From Natronohydrobacter sp. (GTDB lineage Bacteria > Pseudomonadota > Alphaproteobacteria > Rhodobacterales > Rhodobacteraceae), in contig JAFIEL010000011.1 of the NCBI GenBank assembly GCA_020832585.1, positions 1-38,872 of the forward strand: 38,872 nt of DNA, in the 5' to 3' direction. Positions 9,127-17,825 of the stretch are shown piece after piece (position 1 is the first letter of the stretch; each line of letters starts with the position of its first letter). The position numbers and the translations under genes were made by a program. A model generated the notes under the pieces. The model did not search any database and was not told the DNA's origin. It worked only from the letters and a program-made list of their open reading frames with translations.

Positions 9127-9243
9127 CGGGCGGTCCTTTTTCCAGCGCGCAGGGGCCTTGCGCACAAAATGCAGACCCGGTGCTTTCATCGCCCCGCAAA
9201 ATGTCGGAAAACGCGCGCAGGTTCAATCGCAAAGCAGGCGCAG

Positions 9244-10164
9244 ATGGCGAAAATCGCCCACCCTCTGGACATGGCTCTCGCAAGGCTGGAAACCGCGCCA
9301 CCCGATCCGGCGCGGCCAGTGTTGCTGGCAGGTCCAACTGCCAGCGGGAAATCGGCGCTGGCCCTGCATCTGGCGCGAGCGCAGGGGCGCGTGATCGTCA
9401 ATGCAGATGCGCTGCAAGTCTATGCAATGTGGCGGGTTCTCTCGGCGCGGCCCGATCAGGCGGATTGCGCACGCGCATTGCATCTTCTCTATGGCCATGT
9501 AGGTCAGGATGAGGACTGGTCGACAGGACATTGGCTGCGCGCGGTTGCGAGCGTGCTGAAAGACCACGCCAATCCGGTGATCGTGGGCGGCACGGGGCTT
9601 TATTTCCGTGCGCTGACCGAAGGGCTGGTCGAGATACCGCCGACCCCGAAACAGATCCGCCAGCTTGCCGATGCAAGGCTGGAACAGCACGGGCTACAGG
9701 CGCTGCTGGCCGACCTCGACCCCGAAACCCGCGCGCGCATCGACTGCGCCAATCCGGCGCGCGTCCAACGTGCGTGGGAAGTGCTGCAGGCGACAGGTCA
9801 GGGGCTTGCCGCCTGGCAGGACCAGACCCCGCCCCCGCTGCTGTCGCTCTCCGCGACCACGGCCTATGTGCTGCGCCCGCAGGTTGACTGGCTGGATGCG
9901 CGAATCACCCGGCGGTTCCAAGAGATGATGACGCAAGGGGCACTGGATGAGGTCCGCGCCGCACTTCCCGTCTGGGATCCGCGCGCCCCATGGGCCAAAG
10001 CGATCGGTGCGCCCGAACTGATCGCCCATCTGCAAGGCCAGATGTCGTGGCACGATGCCACCGAAGCCGCTACACTTGCCACGCGGCAATATGCCAAACG
10101 CCAGCGGACCTGGTTTCGCAACCGCATGAAGGACTGGCAGGATATCTGCGCAGGCCCTGCCTAA
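9244..10164 (+). CDS. miaA: tRNA dimethylallyltransferase MiaA
   Basis: MiaA adds the dimethylallyl group to A37 of tRNAs that read codons starting with U. With the ATG at 9244 the product is 306 residues. The P-loop G-P-T-A-S-G-K-S is at 30-37, followed by N-A-D-A-L-Q-V-Y (the D-S-x-Q-x-Y equivalent), V-G-G-T-G-L-Y-F-R-A, and the C-terminal R-Q-Y-A-K-R-Q-R-T-W-F-R signature. The frame stays open far upstream, but that part is antisense to pyrH and lacks homology. A later ATG at 9271 is possible. The substrate dimethylallyl diphosphate comes from the pathway containing dxr in this same window. Confidence 0.95.
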   Translation: MAKIAHPLDMALARLETAPPDPARPVLLAGPTASGKSALALHLARAQGRVIVNADALQVYAMWRVLSARPDQADCARALHLLYGHVGQDEDWSTGHWLRAVASVLKDHANPVIVGGTGLYFRALTEGLVEIPPTPKQIRQLADARLEQHGLQALLADLDPETRARIDCANPARVQRAWEVLQATGQGLAAWQDQTPPPLLSLSATTAYVLRPQVDWLDARITRRFQEMMTQGALDEVRAALPVWDPRAPWAKAIGAPELIAHLQGQMSWHDATEAATLATRQYAKRQRTWFRNRMKDWQDICAGPA

Positions 10165-10195
10165 AGAGTCACCGTTTTGCCACGCCCTTCGCGCG

Positions 10196-10223
10196 GGTCA
10201 CGGAATTTCACGGCCGCGTGACC
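10196..10223. repeat. Inverted repeat downstream of miaA
   Basis: GGTCACG (10196-10202) and CGTGACC (10217-10223) form a 7-bp stem around a 14-nt loop, 31 bp after the miaA stop and 64 bp before the AraC-type gene. It could be a terminator stem (followed by GAAAAGTCTTTC, not a clean T run) or an operator for the regulator. Confidence 0.3.
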
Positions 10224-10287
10224 GAAAAGTCTTTCTTCGTCGCGCTCAGGTCCTAATCTTGCCCCTATCCGGGGGGATACGAGCACC

Positions 10288-11124
10288 ATGAACAAGATAC
10301 CCGAACCGATGTCCCGGCTGCGCCTTGTGCCGATCTCGAAACTGGCAGCAGCCCCGAAATGGCAGCTTGAGACAATGCGCGCCCTGCGCGAACCGCTGTT
10401 CTTGTGGATCACACAGGGACAGGGGCGCATCAATCTGGGCGGCAGCACGCGCGGCTTTCACCCGCATAACGCTATTTTCATTCCCGCAGGCACCCTGCAC
10501 GGGTTTCAGGCCATGACGCGGGTTCAGGGCACAGCCGTCTATTTCGGCCATGATCACGGGCTTGATCTGCCGAACCTGCCCCTGCATCTGCGACTGCGCG
10601 AAGCGTCGCAGCATGCCGAAGTCGCGCATCTGGTCGATTCGGTTCAGCGCGAACTGGACGGAGGCCGCCCCCTCGCCCAGAAAGCGGCCTACCACCAGCT
10701 TGGCTTGCTCTCGATCTGGCTGGATCGCCGCAGTCAGGACATGCTCGAGGATGGCGCACAGGCCAGCCCGCAACTCAATGCCAATGAACGTCTGACAGCG
10801 CGTTATGCGGCCCTTCTGGAACGTGAATTCGGATCTTCGCTCAACGTCAGCGACTATGCGACAGCACTTGGTGTGACCGCAACGCATCTGACACGCGCCT
10901 GCCGGGCAAGCTGCGGGCGGACCGCGCTGGAAATGATGCAAGCGCGGCGATTGTATGAGGCGCGCAGATTGCTTCTGGAAACCGATATCGCCGTGCAGGA
11001 CATCGCGCGCTCGCTGGGGTTTTCGACTGCAGGCTATTTCGCACGCGCCTTTGCCCAGCATATCGGCGAGCCACCCTCTGCCTATCGCAAGGCCAGACCT
11101 GCCCATGCAAGGGTGCTGAACTGA
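10288..11124 (+). CDS. AraC family transcriptional regulator
   Basis: The product is 278 residues. The N-terminal part looks like a cupin AraC-type sensor domain (about 30-110; note F-I-P-A-G-T-L-H-G-F). The C-terminal part holds the two helix-turn-helix units: L-N-V-S-D-Y-A-T-A-L-G-V-T-A-T-H-L-T-R (about 188-206), then D-I-A-V-Q-D-I-A-R-S-L-G-F-S-T-A-G-Y-F-A-R-A-F and the P-S-A-Y-R end signature. The effector and target genes are unknown. It is a single-gene unit, divergent from nothing obvious, and ends at a strong terminator. The start ATG follows GGGGGGATACGAGCACC. Confidence 0.92.
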   Translation: MNKIPEPMSRLRLVPISKLAAAPKWQLETMRALREPLFLWITQGQGRINLGGSTRGFHPHNAIFIPAGTLHGFQAMTRVQGTAVYFGHDHGLDLPNLPLHLRLREASQHAEVAHLVDSVQRELDGGRPLAQKAAYHQLGLLSIWLDRRSQDMLEDGAQASPQLNANERLTARYAALLEREFGSSLNVSDYATALGVTATHLTRACRASCGRTALEMMQARRLYEARRLLLETDIAVQDIARSLGFSTAGYFARAFAQHIGEPPSAYRKARPAHARVLN

Positions 11125-11171
11125 CCCGAACGGCCCCCGCGCCCATGACAGCGACAGTGACCGGAAATGCA

Positions 11172-11204
11172 AAACGCCCGTGACACATCGTGTCACGGGC
11201 GTTT
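11172..11204. terminator. Bidirectional intrinsic terminator
   Basis: A perfect 15-bp stem (AAACGCCCGTGACAC / GTGTCACGGGCGTTT) with a 3-nt loop lies between the converging AraC-type gene (+) and the DUF4167 gene (-). The stem ends in A and T tracts on both sides, so it should work in both directions. Confidence 0.9.
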
Positions 11205-11225
11205 CCGATTCTGTGCCGCCAAAAC

Positions 11226-12086
11226 CTATTCAGCCGCCGAAGATGTCACCTCGTCCGAGGGCGTCCCGGCAGGCTTGCGCGGCTTGCGGATGTTGCGGCG
11301 CGGCTTCGCCGCTTCATCTGCCTCGCTCACGGCGGCAGAAGTTGCCGCAGCAGGTTGGCGGGGTGCACGCGGCGCGCGGGGCGCACGCGGCTTGCGCGCG
11401 CTCTGCGGCTCTGTGCCCTGTGACTCTGCGCTCTGTGGTGCTGCACTCTCGACAGCGGGCGCTGCGGCGACTGGCGGAACATTGTCTGATGCCGGGGCGC
11501 GCTGCGTCTCGGTCAAGGTCTTGCTCTCAGGCGTCTCGACCAAAGTGCCTTCATCCGCTGCGCTGGTCGTATCTTGCACTGAAAACGCGTCCTGCGCGAC
11601 CGTTTCGCGCGGCGTCGCACTGTGAGACCCGGCCTCGTCATAATGGCGGCGTGGCTCGTTGCGACGCCCGCCATTCTGCGCCGCGTTCTGGCCTTGACCC
11701 CGCTCTTGCCCGCGATCCTGCCCCCGATCCTGACCACGCTCGCCGCCCCTGTCATGCACGCGATCCTGACCGCGCTCTTCATAGGGTTGGCGATTGCGCT
11801 CATCGTTGTTCTGACGGCGCGCGTCCTGTTCGGCCTGCAATTCGCGCTGCGCCTGCGCCAGCATCCGCGTGTAATGCTCGGCATGCTGCTGGAAATTCTC
11901 GGCAGCCACACGGTCATTCGACAGTTGCGCATCGCGCGCGAGAACCTGATATTTCTCGATGATCTGTTGCGGTGTCCCGCGCACCTTGCCTTCGGGGCCG
12001 GAACTGTCGAACACACGATTGACGATATTGCCAAGCGTCTTGGGGCGGTTCGATTTCGAACGCGAGCGTTTATTGGGTGATCTCAT
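11226..12086 (-). CDS. DUF4167 domain protein with long low-complexity tail
   Basis: The product is 286 residues from the ATG at 12086, which opens M-R-S-P-N-K-R-S-R-S. Residues 1-85 match the alphaproteobacterial DUF4167 domain (N-R-V-F-D-S-S-G-P-E-G-K-V-R-G-T). The function is unknown. From about 86 the protein is disordered. A Gln/Arg/Asp/Gly repeat tract (R-G-Q-D units, about 105-132) comes first, then an Ala/Pro/Ser/Glu region, then P-R-A-P-R-A-P-R-A-P-R (about 233-243) and a basic K-P-R-R-N-I-R-K-P-R-K. Such basic RG-rich tails often bind nucleic acid, which is an inference. It lies downstream of prfA-prmC, a common alphaproteobacterial arrangement, with a 212-bp gap (12087-12298) in which I see no gene. 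Confidence 0.88.
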   Translation of the reverse strand: MRSPNKRSRSKSNRPKTLGNIVNRVFDSSGPEGKVRGTPQQIIEKYQVLARDAQLSNDRVAAENFQQHAEHYTRMLAQAQRELQAEQDARRQNNDERNRQPYEERGQDRVHDRGGERGQDRGQDRGQERGQGQNAAQNGGRRNEPRRHYDEAGSHSATPRETVAQDAFSVQDTTSAADEGTLVETPESKTLTETQRAPASDNVPPVAAAPAVESAAPQSAESQGTEPQSARKPRAPRAPRAPRQPAAATSAAVSEADEAAKPRRNIRKPRKPAGTPSDEVTSSAAE

Positions 12087-12298
12087 GCGTGATTCTATCC
12101 TGCCGACGATGGCACAGAGTGCAGTCCCGTCTTGAGTGTCACATCTCGGACAAACCAGACTGCTGAAAGGGAATGACCGGGCGAGCCATGTATTGCTTGG
12201 CTTGCCTTGCTTATCAATTGGCATGCCATGCGGTCTCTGACAAGCCCTAACTCCCGAAAAACTGTGATTTTCGTATGATCTTGCAGATTTGCCATAGC

Positions 12299-13147
12299 TC
12301 ACGCGCAGCTTGCGCCGGCCAGTGCGACGCGCGCGCGCCCAGTCAGATCATCGACCAGACAACAGGAATGCAGACCCGCCTGCGCGAAGAGCGCCAGCAC
12401 CGCAGGGCCCTGCCCCAACCCCAACTCAACGATCAAACGCCCGCCGGGTGCCAGATGCGCGGGCGCTTGCGCGGCAATCACGCGATAGGCGTCAAGTCCG
12501 GTGCCATCGCAGCCTTCGGGCACGAGTGCCATGCGCGGTTCCCAGTCGCGAGTCTCGGGTGCAAGGCTCTCGACCTCGCCCTGCCCGATATAGGGCGGGT
12601 TCGACACGATCAGGTCGAACTGCCCCGACACTTGCGCGCACCAGTCCGAGTGCAGAAAGGCCGCACGCGGCGCGACGCCCAGTGCCTGCGCATTGCCTTG
12701 GGCCACAGCCAGGGCAGCAGGTGAGAGGTCAACGCCAACCCCGGTTGCCTCTGGGCACTCTGCCAGAAGGGTCGCAAGAATCGCGCCGCTGCCCGTGCCC
12801 AGATCGAGCACACGCTGAAACGGCTGCTCCAGCGCAGTGGCGATCAGCGTCTCGGTTTCGGGTCGCGGGTCCAGCACATCGGGCGTGACACGAAACTGCC
12901 GCCCCCAGAACAGCCGCCGCCCCGTGATCTGCGCGACAGGCTGGCGGCGCGCGCGCGCATCAACCGCCGCGCGAAACCGCGCTTCCTGTGCGGGCGTGAC
13001 CGGATCGTGCAGCGCAAGTGTCAGCCGGTCGGGCACCACCCCCAACGCATGGGCAATCAGCCAGCGCGCATCACGGGCAGCGCCCTCGATCCCGGCGTCG
13101 CGCAATGTGGCGATCCCTTGCGCCAACAGCGTCTGCGCCTGCATCAC
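12299..13147 (-). CDS. prmC: Peptide chain release factor N5-glutamine methyltransferase PrmC
   Basis: PrmC methylates the Gln of the GGQ motif of release factors, raising their activity. The product is 282 residues. The N-terminal helical domain ends near P-R-P-E-T-E (94-99). The SAM-binding D-L-G-T-G-S-G is at 115-121, and the substrate-binding N-P-P-Y is at 183-186. It overlaps the end of prfA by 4 bp (ATGA), so enzyme and substrate are made from coupled messages. A second in-frame Met follows immediately. Confidence 0.96.
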   Translation of the reverse strand: MMQAQTLLAQGIATLRDAGIEGAARDARWLIAHALGVVPDRLTLALHDPVTPAQEARFRAAVDARARRQPVAQITGRRLFWGRQFRVTPDVLDPRPETETLIATALEQPFQRVLDLGTGSGAILATLLAECPEATGVGVDLSPAALAVAQGNAQALGVAPRAAFLHSDWCAQVSGQFDLIVSNPPYIGQGEVESLAPETRDWEPRMALVPEGCDGTGLDAYRVIAAQAPAHLAPGGRLIVELGLGQGPAVLALFAQAGLHSCCLVDDLTGRARVALAGASCA

Positions 13148-14199
13148 CTGTCCATCTCGGCCAGTTTTGCGGCCTGATCGGCAGAGATCAGCGCGTCGAT
13201 CACCTCGTCCAGATCGCCCTGCATGACCTGATCGAGCTTGTAGAGCGTCAGGTTGATCCGGTGATCCGTCATGCGCCCTTGCGGAAAATTATAGGTGCGG
13301 ATGCGTTCTGACCGATCCCCCGACCCCACCTGTGCACGGCGCGCATCGGCGCGCTCATTGGCGGCGCGCTGGCGTTCCATGTCGTAAAGCTTCGCGCGCA
13401 AGACCTGCATCGCAATCGCGCGGTTCTGATGCTGCGATTTCTCGGAACTCGTCACCACCAGCCCGGTCGGAATATGCGTGATCCGCACCGCCGAATCGGT
13501 CGTGTTCACATGCTGCCCGCCCGCGCCAGAGGCCCGCATCGTATCAATGCGGATATCGGTCGCGGGGATGTCGATATCGACCTCCTCAGCCTCGGGCAGA
13601 ACCGCCACTGTCGCCGCCGATGTGTGAATCCGCCCGCCCGATTCCGTGACCGGCACGCGCTGGACCCGGTGCACGCCCGATTCAAACTTCAGCCGCGCAA
13701 AGACCCCCTCGCCCGCGACCCGCAGCACCGCTTCGCGCAAGCCGCCGATCTCGGTCTCCGAGAAACTGATCATCTGCACCTGCCAGCCGCGCATTTCTGC
13801 ATATTTCTGATACATGCGCAGCAGATCCGCAGCAAAAAGACTGGCTTCCTCGCCCCCTGTGCCGGGGCGCAACTCAACCAGTGCCGGGCGCGCGTCAGCC
13901 GCATCTTTCGGCAAAAGCGCCAGCCGCAAAGCCTGTTCCAGCGCGGGCAATTCCGCATCGATGCGGGCCAGTTCCTCCTCGGCCAGCGCGCGCATTTCAG
14001 GGTCATCGCGCATCGCCTCGGCCTCGACCCGGTCGGCAAGCGCGCGCTGATAGGCGTCAATCTGTGTCACGACGGGTTTCAGTTCCGCATAGTCCCGCGT
14101 CACGCCTGCAATCTCCTCCGGCGCCACCCCCTCCATCAGGCGGGCTTCGAGATAGCCGAAACGGCGGGTGATCTGGTCAAGGGTTTCCGGGGCGAACAT
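13144..14199 (-). CDS. prfA: Peptide chain release factor 1
   Basis: RF1 reads UAA and UAG stop codons. The product is 351 residues from the ATG at 14199 (M-F-A-P-E-T-L-D-Q). An upstream extension of the frame is not family-like. The tripeptide stop-recognition motif is P-V-T at 183-185 (within [14 protein letters not shown]), the P-x-T form that distinguishes RF1 from the S-P-F of RF2. The catalytic G-G-Q is at 227-229. prmC follows with a 4-bp overlap. The divergent gap 14200-14327 to the CorC-type gene should hold the promoters. Confidence 0.97.
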   Translation of the reverse strand: MFAPETLDQITRRFGYLEARLMEGVAPEEIAGVTRDYAELKPVVTQIDAYQRALADRVEAEAMRDDPEMRALAEEELARIDAELPALEQALRLALLPKDAADARPALVELRPGTGGEEASLFAADLLRMYQKYAEMRGWQVQMISFSETEIGGLREAVLRVAGEGVFARLKFESGVHRVQRVPVTESGGRIHTSAATVAVLPEAEEVDIDIPATDIRIDTMRASGAGGQHVNTTDSAVRITHIPTGLVVTSSEKSQHQNRAIAMQVLRAKLYDMERQRAANERADARRAQVGSGDRSERIRTYNFPQGRMTDHRINLTLYKLDQVMQGDLDEVIDALISADQAAKLAEMDR

Positions 14200-14327
14200 A
14201 AGCGGACTAGTGGCCAATCCGTGCGGCAGCGTCAAGTCTTGGCGGGGTAATGCTGGACGCGCCGCCTGCAAGGTTTTATGACCATATCAGGCGCTTCGCG
14301 CGTCGCTGTTGCAGGATTTGGACCTAA

Positions 14328-15656
14328 ATGGGCGATTTCGCCACGATGCTTGATATTGCCTTCTGGACCACCACCGGGGCGATCGTATTGCTTCTGATCA
14401 TCTCGGGCTTCTTTTCGGGGTCGGAAACCGCGTTGACCGCGTCAAGCCGGGGCAAGCTGAAAGCGCAGGCCGACAAGGGCGTGCCGGGGGCTGAAAAGGC
14501 GCTGTCGCTGACCGAGGACAGCGAGCGCATGATCGGCGCGATCCTTCTGGGCAACAATCTGGTGAATATTCTGGCCGCGTCATTGGCCACGGCGCTGTTC
14601 ACGCGGCTGTTTGGCGATAGCGGGGTGGCACTCGCCACTCTGGTCATGACAGTTCTGGTCCTCGTCTTTGCCGAAGTTCTGCCCAAGACCTATGCGATTT
14701 CCAACCCCGAAAGCGCGGCCTTGCGTGTCGCCGCACCGTTGCGGATCGTGGTCGCAATCTTCTCGCCGGTGGTCAGTGTGGTCCGCTTCATCGTGCGCCG
14801 GGTTCTGGCGCTGTTCGGCGTGACGATTGACCCCGAAAGCAACATCCTGTCGGTGAAGGAAGAAATCGCAGGCACGCTGGCACTGGGCCATTCGACCGGG
14901 TCCGTCGAGAAGGAACATCGCGACCGGCTGCTGGGGGCGCTTGATCTGTCGGAACGTACGGTCGAGGAAATCATGCGCCACCGCAGCCAGATCGAGGTGG
15001 TCAATGCCGATGATCCGGTCGCGGATATCATCGCGCAATGCATCAATTCCTCGCATTCCCGCCTGCCCATGTATCGCGAGGAGCAGGAGAATATCATCGG
15101 CATCCTCTATGCCCGCGATCTGGTGCGCGAAATGCACCGGCTGGTGGTCGAGGCCGGGGGAACCTATGACGCCATCGGCGCGCTGGATGTGGTGAAACTG
15201 GCCCGCCCCCCTTATTTCGTGCCCGAAACCACACCGCTTGATGAGCAGATGAAGGAATTTCTGCGCCTGCGACGCCATTTCGCGCTGGTGGTCGATGAAT
15301 ATGGCGCATTGCATGGTCTGATCACGCTGGAAGATATCCTTGAGGAAATCGTGGGCGAGATCGAGGATGAATATGACACCACTTCCGCCCCCGAGGTCGA
15401 AGAGCGCCCCGATGGCGAAGTCATCGTCGAAGGCACCATGACCATCCGCGACCTGAACAGGACAATGGACTGGTCGTTGCCGGATGAAGAAGCCGTCACC
15501 GTGGCGGGTCTGGTGATCCATGAAGCGCAATCCATCCCCGAAGAGGGGCAGGTGTTTTCCTTCCACGGCTGCCGCTTCAAGGTGCTGGAGCGCGAGGGCA
15601 ACCGGATCGTGCGGCTGAGCATCCGCAATATCGAGATCGGGCGCAGGGATGAGTGA
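14328..15656 (+). CDS. CNNM/CorC (HlyC-type) membrane protein with CBS domains
   Basis: The product is 442 residues. Residues 1-185 form a DUF21/CNNM membrane domain with about four helices and the conserved F-S-G-S-E-T-A-L-T-A-S-S. A pair of CBS domains follows (about 205-330; note D-L-S-E-R-T-V-E-E-I-M and V-D-E-Y-G-A-L-H-G-L-I-T-L-E-D-I-L-E-E-I-V-G). A CorC_HlyC transporter-associated domain ends the protein (about 350-435). Family members are linked to Mg2+/Co2+ efflux or Na+-coupled Mg2+ transport; the old name hemolysin is misleading. The start ATG follows GGATTTGGACCTAA. The end overlaps the next gene by 8 bp. Confidence 0.93.
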   Translation: MGDFATMLDIAFWTTTGAIVLLLIISGFFSGSETALTASSRGKLKAQADKGVPGAEKALSLTEDSERMIGAILLGNNLVNILAASLATALFTRLFGDSGVALATLVMTVLVLVFAEVLPKTYAISNPESAALRVAAPLRIVVAIFSPVVSVVRFIVRRVLALFGVTIDPESNILSVKEEIAGTLALGHSTGSVEKEHRDRLLGALDLSERTVEEIMRHRSQIEVVNADDPVADIIAQCINSSHSRLPMYREEQENIIGILYARDLVREMHRLVVEAGGTYDAIGALDVVKLARPPYFVPETTPLDEQMKEFLRLRRHFALVVDEYGALHGLITLEDILEEIVGEIEDEYDTTSAPEVEERPDGEVIVEGTMTIRDLNRTMDWSLPDEEAVTVAGLVIHEAQSIPEEGQVFSFHGCRFKVLEREGNRIVRLSIRNIEIGRRDE

Positions 15657-16425
15657 CATGCGGCTGATCTGCGCCAGCAACAATGCGGGCATTCTGGCGG
15701 ATAATCTGGCGCGTTCGCCCCTGCTGGCAGAGGTGCCGCTGAGTGTGATCGAAAACGCACCTTCGGCAGCGACAGCCTATGCGCAAGGGATGGCGCAGAC
15801 GGATGAGGAGATTCTGGTTTTCCTGCATCACGACGTCTATCTGCCGCCCGGCTGGGACGCGCTGTTGCGCGCGCGGATCGCCGAGGTCGCGGCGCGCGAT
15901 CCGGACTGGGCATTGATCGGCGCGTACGGGGTCGATGATCACGCGCGCGGCTGGGGGCCGGTCTGGTCGTCGTCGCTGGGGCAGATCGTGGGGCATGTGG
16001 CGCTCAGCCCCGAGCCGGTGCAGAGTTTCGACGAATTGCTGATCGTGATGCGCCGCAGCGCCGGGATCACATGGGACGAGGGGCTGCCGGGCTGGCATCT
16101 CTATGGCACCGATATCGTGACGCAGGCCCGCGCCAAGGGCCTGCGCGCCTATGCCTGCGCCCTGCCGCTGATCCATAATGACGGCTACAAGGACAATCTC
16201 GATCAGGGTTTCGGCGCGGCCTATGCCTATCTGCAGAAGAAATGGACGGGCCGCTTGCCCCTGCGCAGCCCGATCATCAAGATCTCACGCATGGGCCATC
16301 AACTCTGGCGCGCTCGGCTGCACAACCGGCAGGCACGCGATGTGCGGCAATCGATGGCAGTGGATACGGCGCTCGACCCGGTCGCGATTGCGCGCGCTTG
16401 TGGTTGGGCCAGTGTTGCGCCCTGA
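15649..16425 (+). CDS. Small glycosyltransferase-like protein (GT2-like fold)
   Basis: The product is 258 residues with no membrane segments. It looks like the short GT-A proteins of the Glyco_tranf_2 like group: an N-terminal strand C-A-S-N-N-A-G-I-L, an acidic motif F-L-H-H-D-V-Y-L-P-P-G-W (about 55-67) in the place of a DxD, and G-W-H-L-Y-G-T-D (about 147-154). The sugar and acceptor are unknown. The start overlaps the end of the CorC-type gene, with a second ATG three codons later. The two genes therefore probably form one transcript, though no functional link is known. It converges on the ABC ATPase gene with only 3 bp between the stops. Confidence 0.75.
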   Translation: MSDMRLICASNNAGILADNLARSPLLAEVPLSVIENAPSAATAYAQGMAQTDEEILVFLHHDVYLPPGWDALLRARIAEVAARDPDWALIGAYGVDDHARGWGPVWSSSLGQIVGHVALSPEPVQSFDELLIVMRRSAGITWDEGLPGWHLYGTDIVTQARAKGLRAYACALPLIHNDGYKDNLDQGFGAAYAYLQKKWTGRLPLRSPIIKISRMGHQLWRARLHNRQARDVRQSMAVDTALDPVAIARACGWASVAP

Positions 16426-16428
16426 GCC

Positions 16429-17349
16429 CTATACCGCCTGCCCCGAGGTCAGCGACAGGAACACATCCTCCAGATCCGGCTCTTCGCTGGTGACATCGAC
16501 CACCACGCCCCCGGCCTGCGCCACCGCGCCCAGAAGCGCGCCCGCACTGACCGCGCTGCGCAGATAGGTCAGCGCAAGCGCACCGTCGGCGCGCTGCTCC
16601 TGCTTCACGCCGTCCGGCAACACAAGCCCCGGCACAGGCGCGTCCAGCCGCAACACGAGGGTCTTGGCATCCAGCCGCCCCAGAAGCGCCGATGTGCGGT
16701 CGCGCACCACGACTTCGCCGTGATTGATGATGGCGATTTCGTCGCACATCTCTTCGGCTTCTTCCAGATAATGCGTGGTCAGGATGATCGTCATGCCCTG
16801 TTCATTCAGCTTGCGCACATTCGCCCAGAGCATCTGGCGCAATTCGATATCCACGCCCGCGGTCGGCTCATCCAGCACCAGCACGCGCGGGCCATGCACC
16901 AGCGCCTTGCCCAGCAGCAGGCGCCGCCGCATCCCGCCAGAGAGCGTGCGCGCATAAGCTTCCGCCTTGTCCGACAGCCCGATCATGTCGAGAATCGCAT
17001 CCGTCCGGCGCTGGGATTTCGGCACACCGTAAAGTCCCGCCTGCACTTCAAGCGCGCCGCGCGGGGTGAAAAACGGGTCCATGTTCAGTTCCTGCGGCAT
17101 GACCCCGATGGCCGCGCGCGACTGGCGCGGGTTCACGTCCTGATCGAACCCCCAGATACGCACCTGCCCGCTGGTCTTGGTCACAAGCCCCGCCAGAATA
17201 TTGATCAATGTCGATTTGCCCGCGCCATTCGGCCCCAGCAGGCCAAAGATACTGCCCGCCGGGATGGTCAGATCAACGCCTTTCAGCGCCTCCTTGCCGC
17301 CCGCATAGGTCTTGCGCAGGTTCCTGACTTCGATGGCCTGATCCGACAT
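16429..17349 (-). CDS. ABC-2 type transporter ATP-binding protein (YadG-like)
   Basis: The product is 306 residues from the ATG at 17349. Walker A G-P-N-G-A-G-K-S-T, the Q-loop region M-P-Q-E-L-N, signature L-S-G-G-M-R-R-R, Walker B V-L-V-L-D-E-P-T-A-G-V-D and the switch His (T-T-H-Y-L-E-E-A-E-E-M) are all present. A C-terminal domain of about 80 residues follows. It most resembles YadG/DrrA/CcmA-type exporters that pair with an ABC-2 permease. No permease gene is next to it: a glycosyltransferase converges at one end and the zinc-finger gene diverges at the other. The partner must be elsewhere. The substrate is unknown. Confidence 0.9.
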   Translation of the reverse strand: MSDQAIEVRNLRKTYAGGKEALKGVDLTIPAGSIFGLLGPNGAGKSTLINILAGLVTKTSGQVRIWGFDQDVNPRQSRAAIGVMPQELNMDPFFTPRGALEVQAGLYGVPKSQRRTDAILDMIGLSDKAEAYARTLSGGMRRRLLLGKALVHGPRVLVLDEPTAGVDIELRQMLWANVRKLNEQGMTIILTTHYLEEAEEMCDEIAIINHGEVVVRDRTSALLGRLDAKTLVLRLDAPVPGLVLPDGVKQEQRADGALALTYLRSAVSAGALLGAVAQAGGVVVDVTSEEPDLEDVFLSLTSGQAV

Positions 17350-17508
17350 GATTGGCAGTCCTTGTTGCAATCTGCGTCGCAGGGCTGGCCCATGATCTGA
17401 CAAACCCGACAGATCATTGACGCGACTTGTAACCCTTGCGGCAAACACAGTATGGTAGGGGCGATGTAATACAGCCCCGACCTGTCGACAAGGAAGTGAG
17501 CCATACCC

Positions 17509-17706
17509 ATGAGCCAAGCGCCCCAGCATCCCGCCCCGGAAACCGAGATCGTATCAGCCATGCGCGTCTGTTGCGACGGTAGCGAAGGGGCTCTGGGGCA
17601 TCCGCGCGTCTGGCTGTCACTCAGCCAGGACACCGGGATGGTTGAATGCCCGTATTGCGACAAGCGCTTCATCCACCGCGATTACGCAAATATGAGTGAA
17701 ACTTAG
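17509..17706 (+). CDS. zf-CHCC zinc-finger domain protein (NDUFS6-like)
   Basis: The product is 65 residues. It carries the CHCC zinc-site pattern: V-C-C-D-G, G-H-P-R-V-W-L, and [10 protein letters not shown]. In alphaproteobacteria this domain corresponds to the zinc-binding accessory subunit of complex I (NDUFS6). Free-standing copies like this are common, and their exact role is not clear from sequence. The C-terminal end, R-D-Y-A-N-M-S-E-T, is followed at once by the AT-rich insert, so the last residues may have been altered by that event (inference). AAGGAAGTGAG lies about 12 bases before the start. Confidence 0.85.
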   Translation: MSQAPQHPAPETEIVSAMRVCCDGSEGALGHPRVWLSLSQDTGMVECPYCDKRFIHRDYANMSET

Positions 17707-17711
17707 CCCAT

Positions 17712-17825
17712 TTACTTCTTCGGAGGCGTCGGTCGAGGCGCAGGAGCCGGCCGAGGGGGGGGGGGCGGTTTGCTGGAGTTGCCAATTATACCTCTGGTAG
17801 GAGGAGGCGCAGGACGCTTAGCCAT
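17712..17825 (-). CDS. Possible proline-rich mini-protein (37 aa)
   Basis: On the minus strand an ATG preceded by GGGAG at ten bases opens a 37-codon frame ending in TAA. It begins M-A-K-R-P-A-P-P-P-T, passes through G-I-I-G-N-S-S-K, and ends in a Pro run with R-P-A-P-A-P-R-P-T-P-P-K-K. Proline is written with mixed codons (CCT, CCG, CCC), which suggests selection on the peptide rather than a mere base repeat. The start codon overlaps that of the membrane protein gene on the other strand (bases CATG at 17823-17826). I do not recognise the family. A chance antisense frame in G-rich leader DNA cannot be excluded. Confidence 0.4.
   Translation of the reverse strand: MAKRPAPPPTRGIIGNSSKPPPPPRPAPAPRPTPPKK
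17755..17765. repeat. G11/C11 homopolymer tract
   Basis: Eleven consecutive G bases on the plus strand. On the minus strand they encode part of the Pro run of the 37-aa frame, and on the plus strand they lie 58 bp before the ATG of the membrane protein gene. Tracts of this length are prone to slippage in replication and to sequencing error. Confidence 0.85.

Noticed and set aside
8407-9243. Plus-strand extension of the miaA frame
   Set aside because: Antisense to pyrH; MiaA homology begins only near 9244.
11690-11780. Short repeated units resembling a tandem repeat array
   Set aside because: They encode the R-G-Q-D low-complexity tract of the DUF4167 protein; not CRISPR-like.
17770-17823. 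TTG start giving 18 extra N-terminal residues to the AT-rich membrane protein
   Set aside because: The extension translates the G-rich leader, while the ATG at 17824 has AGGA nine bases upstream.
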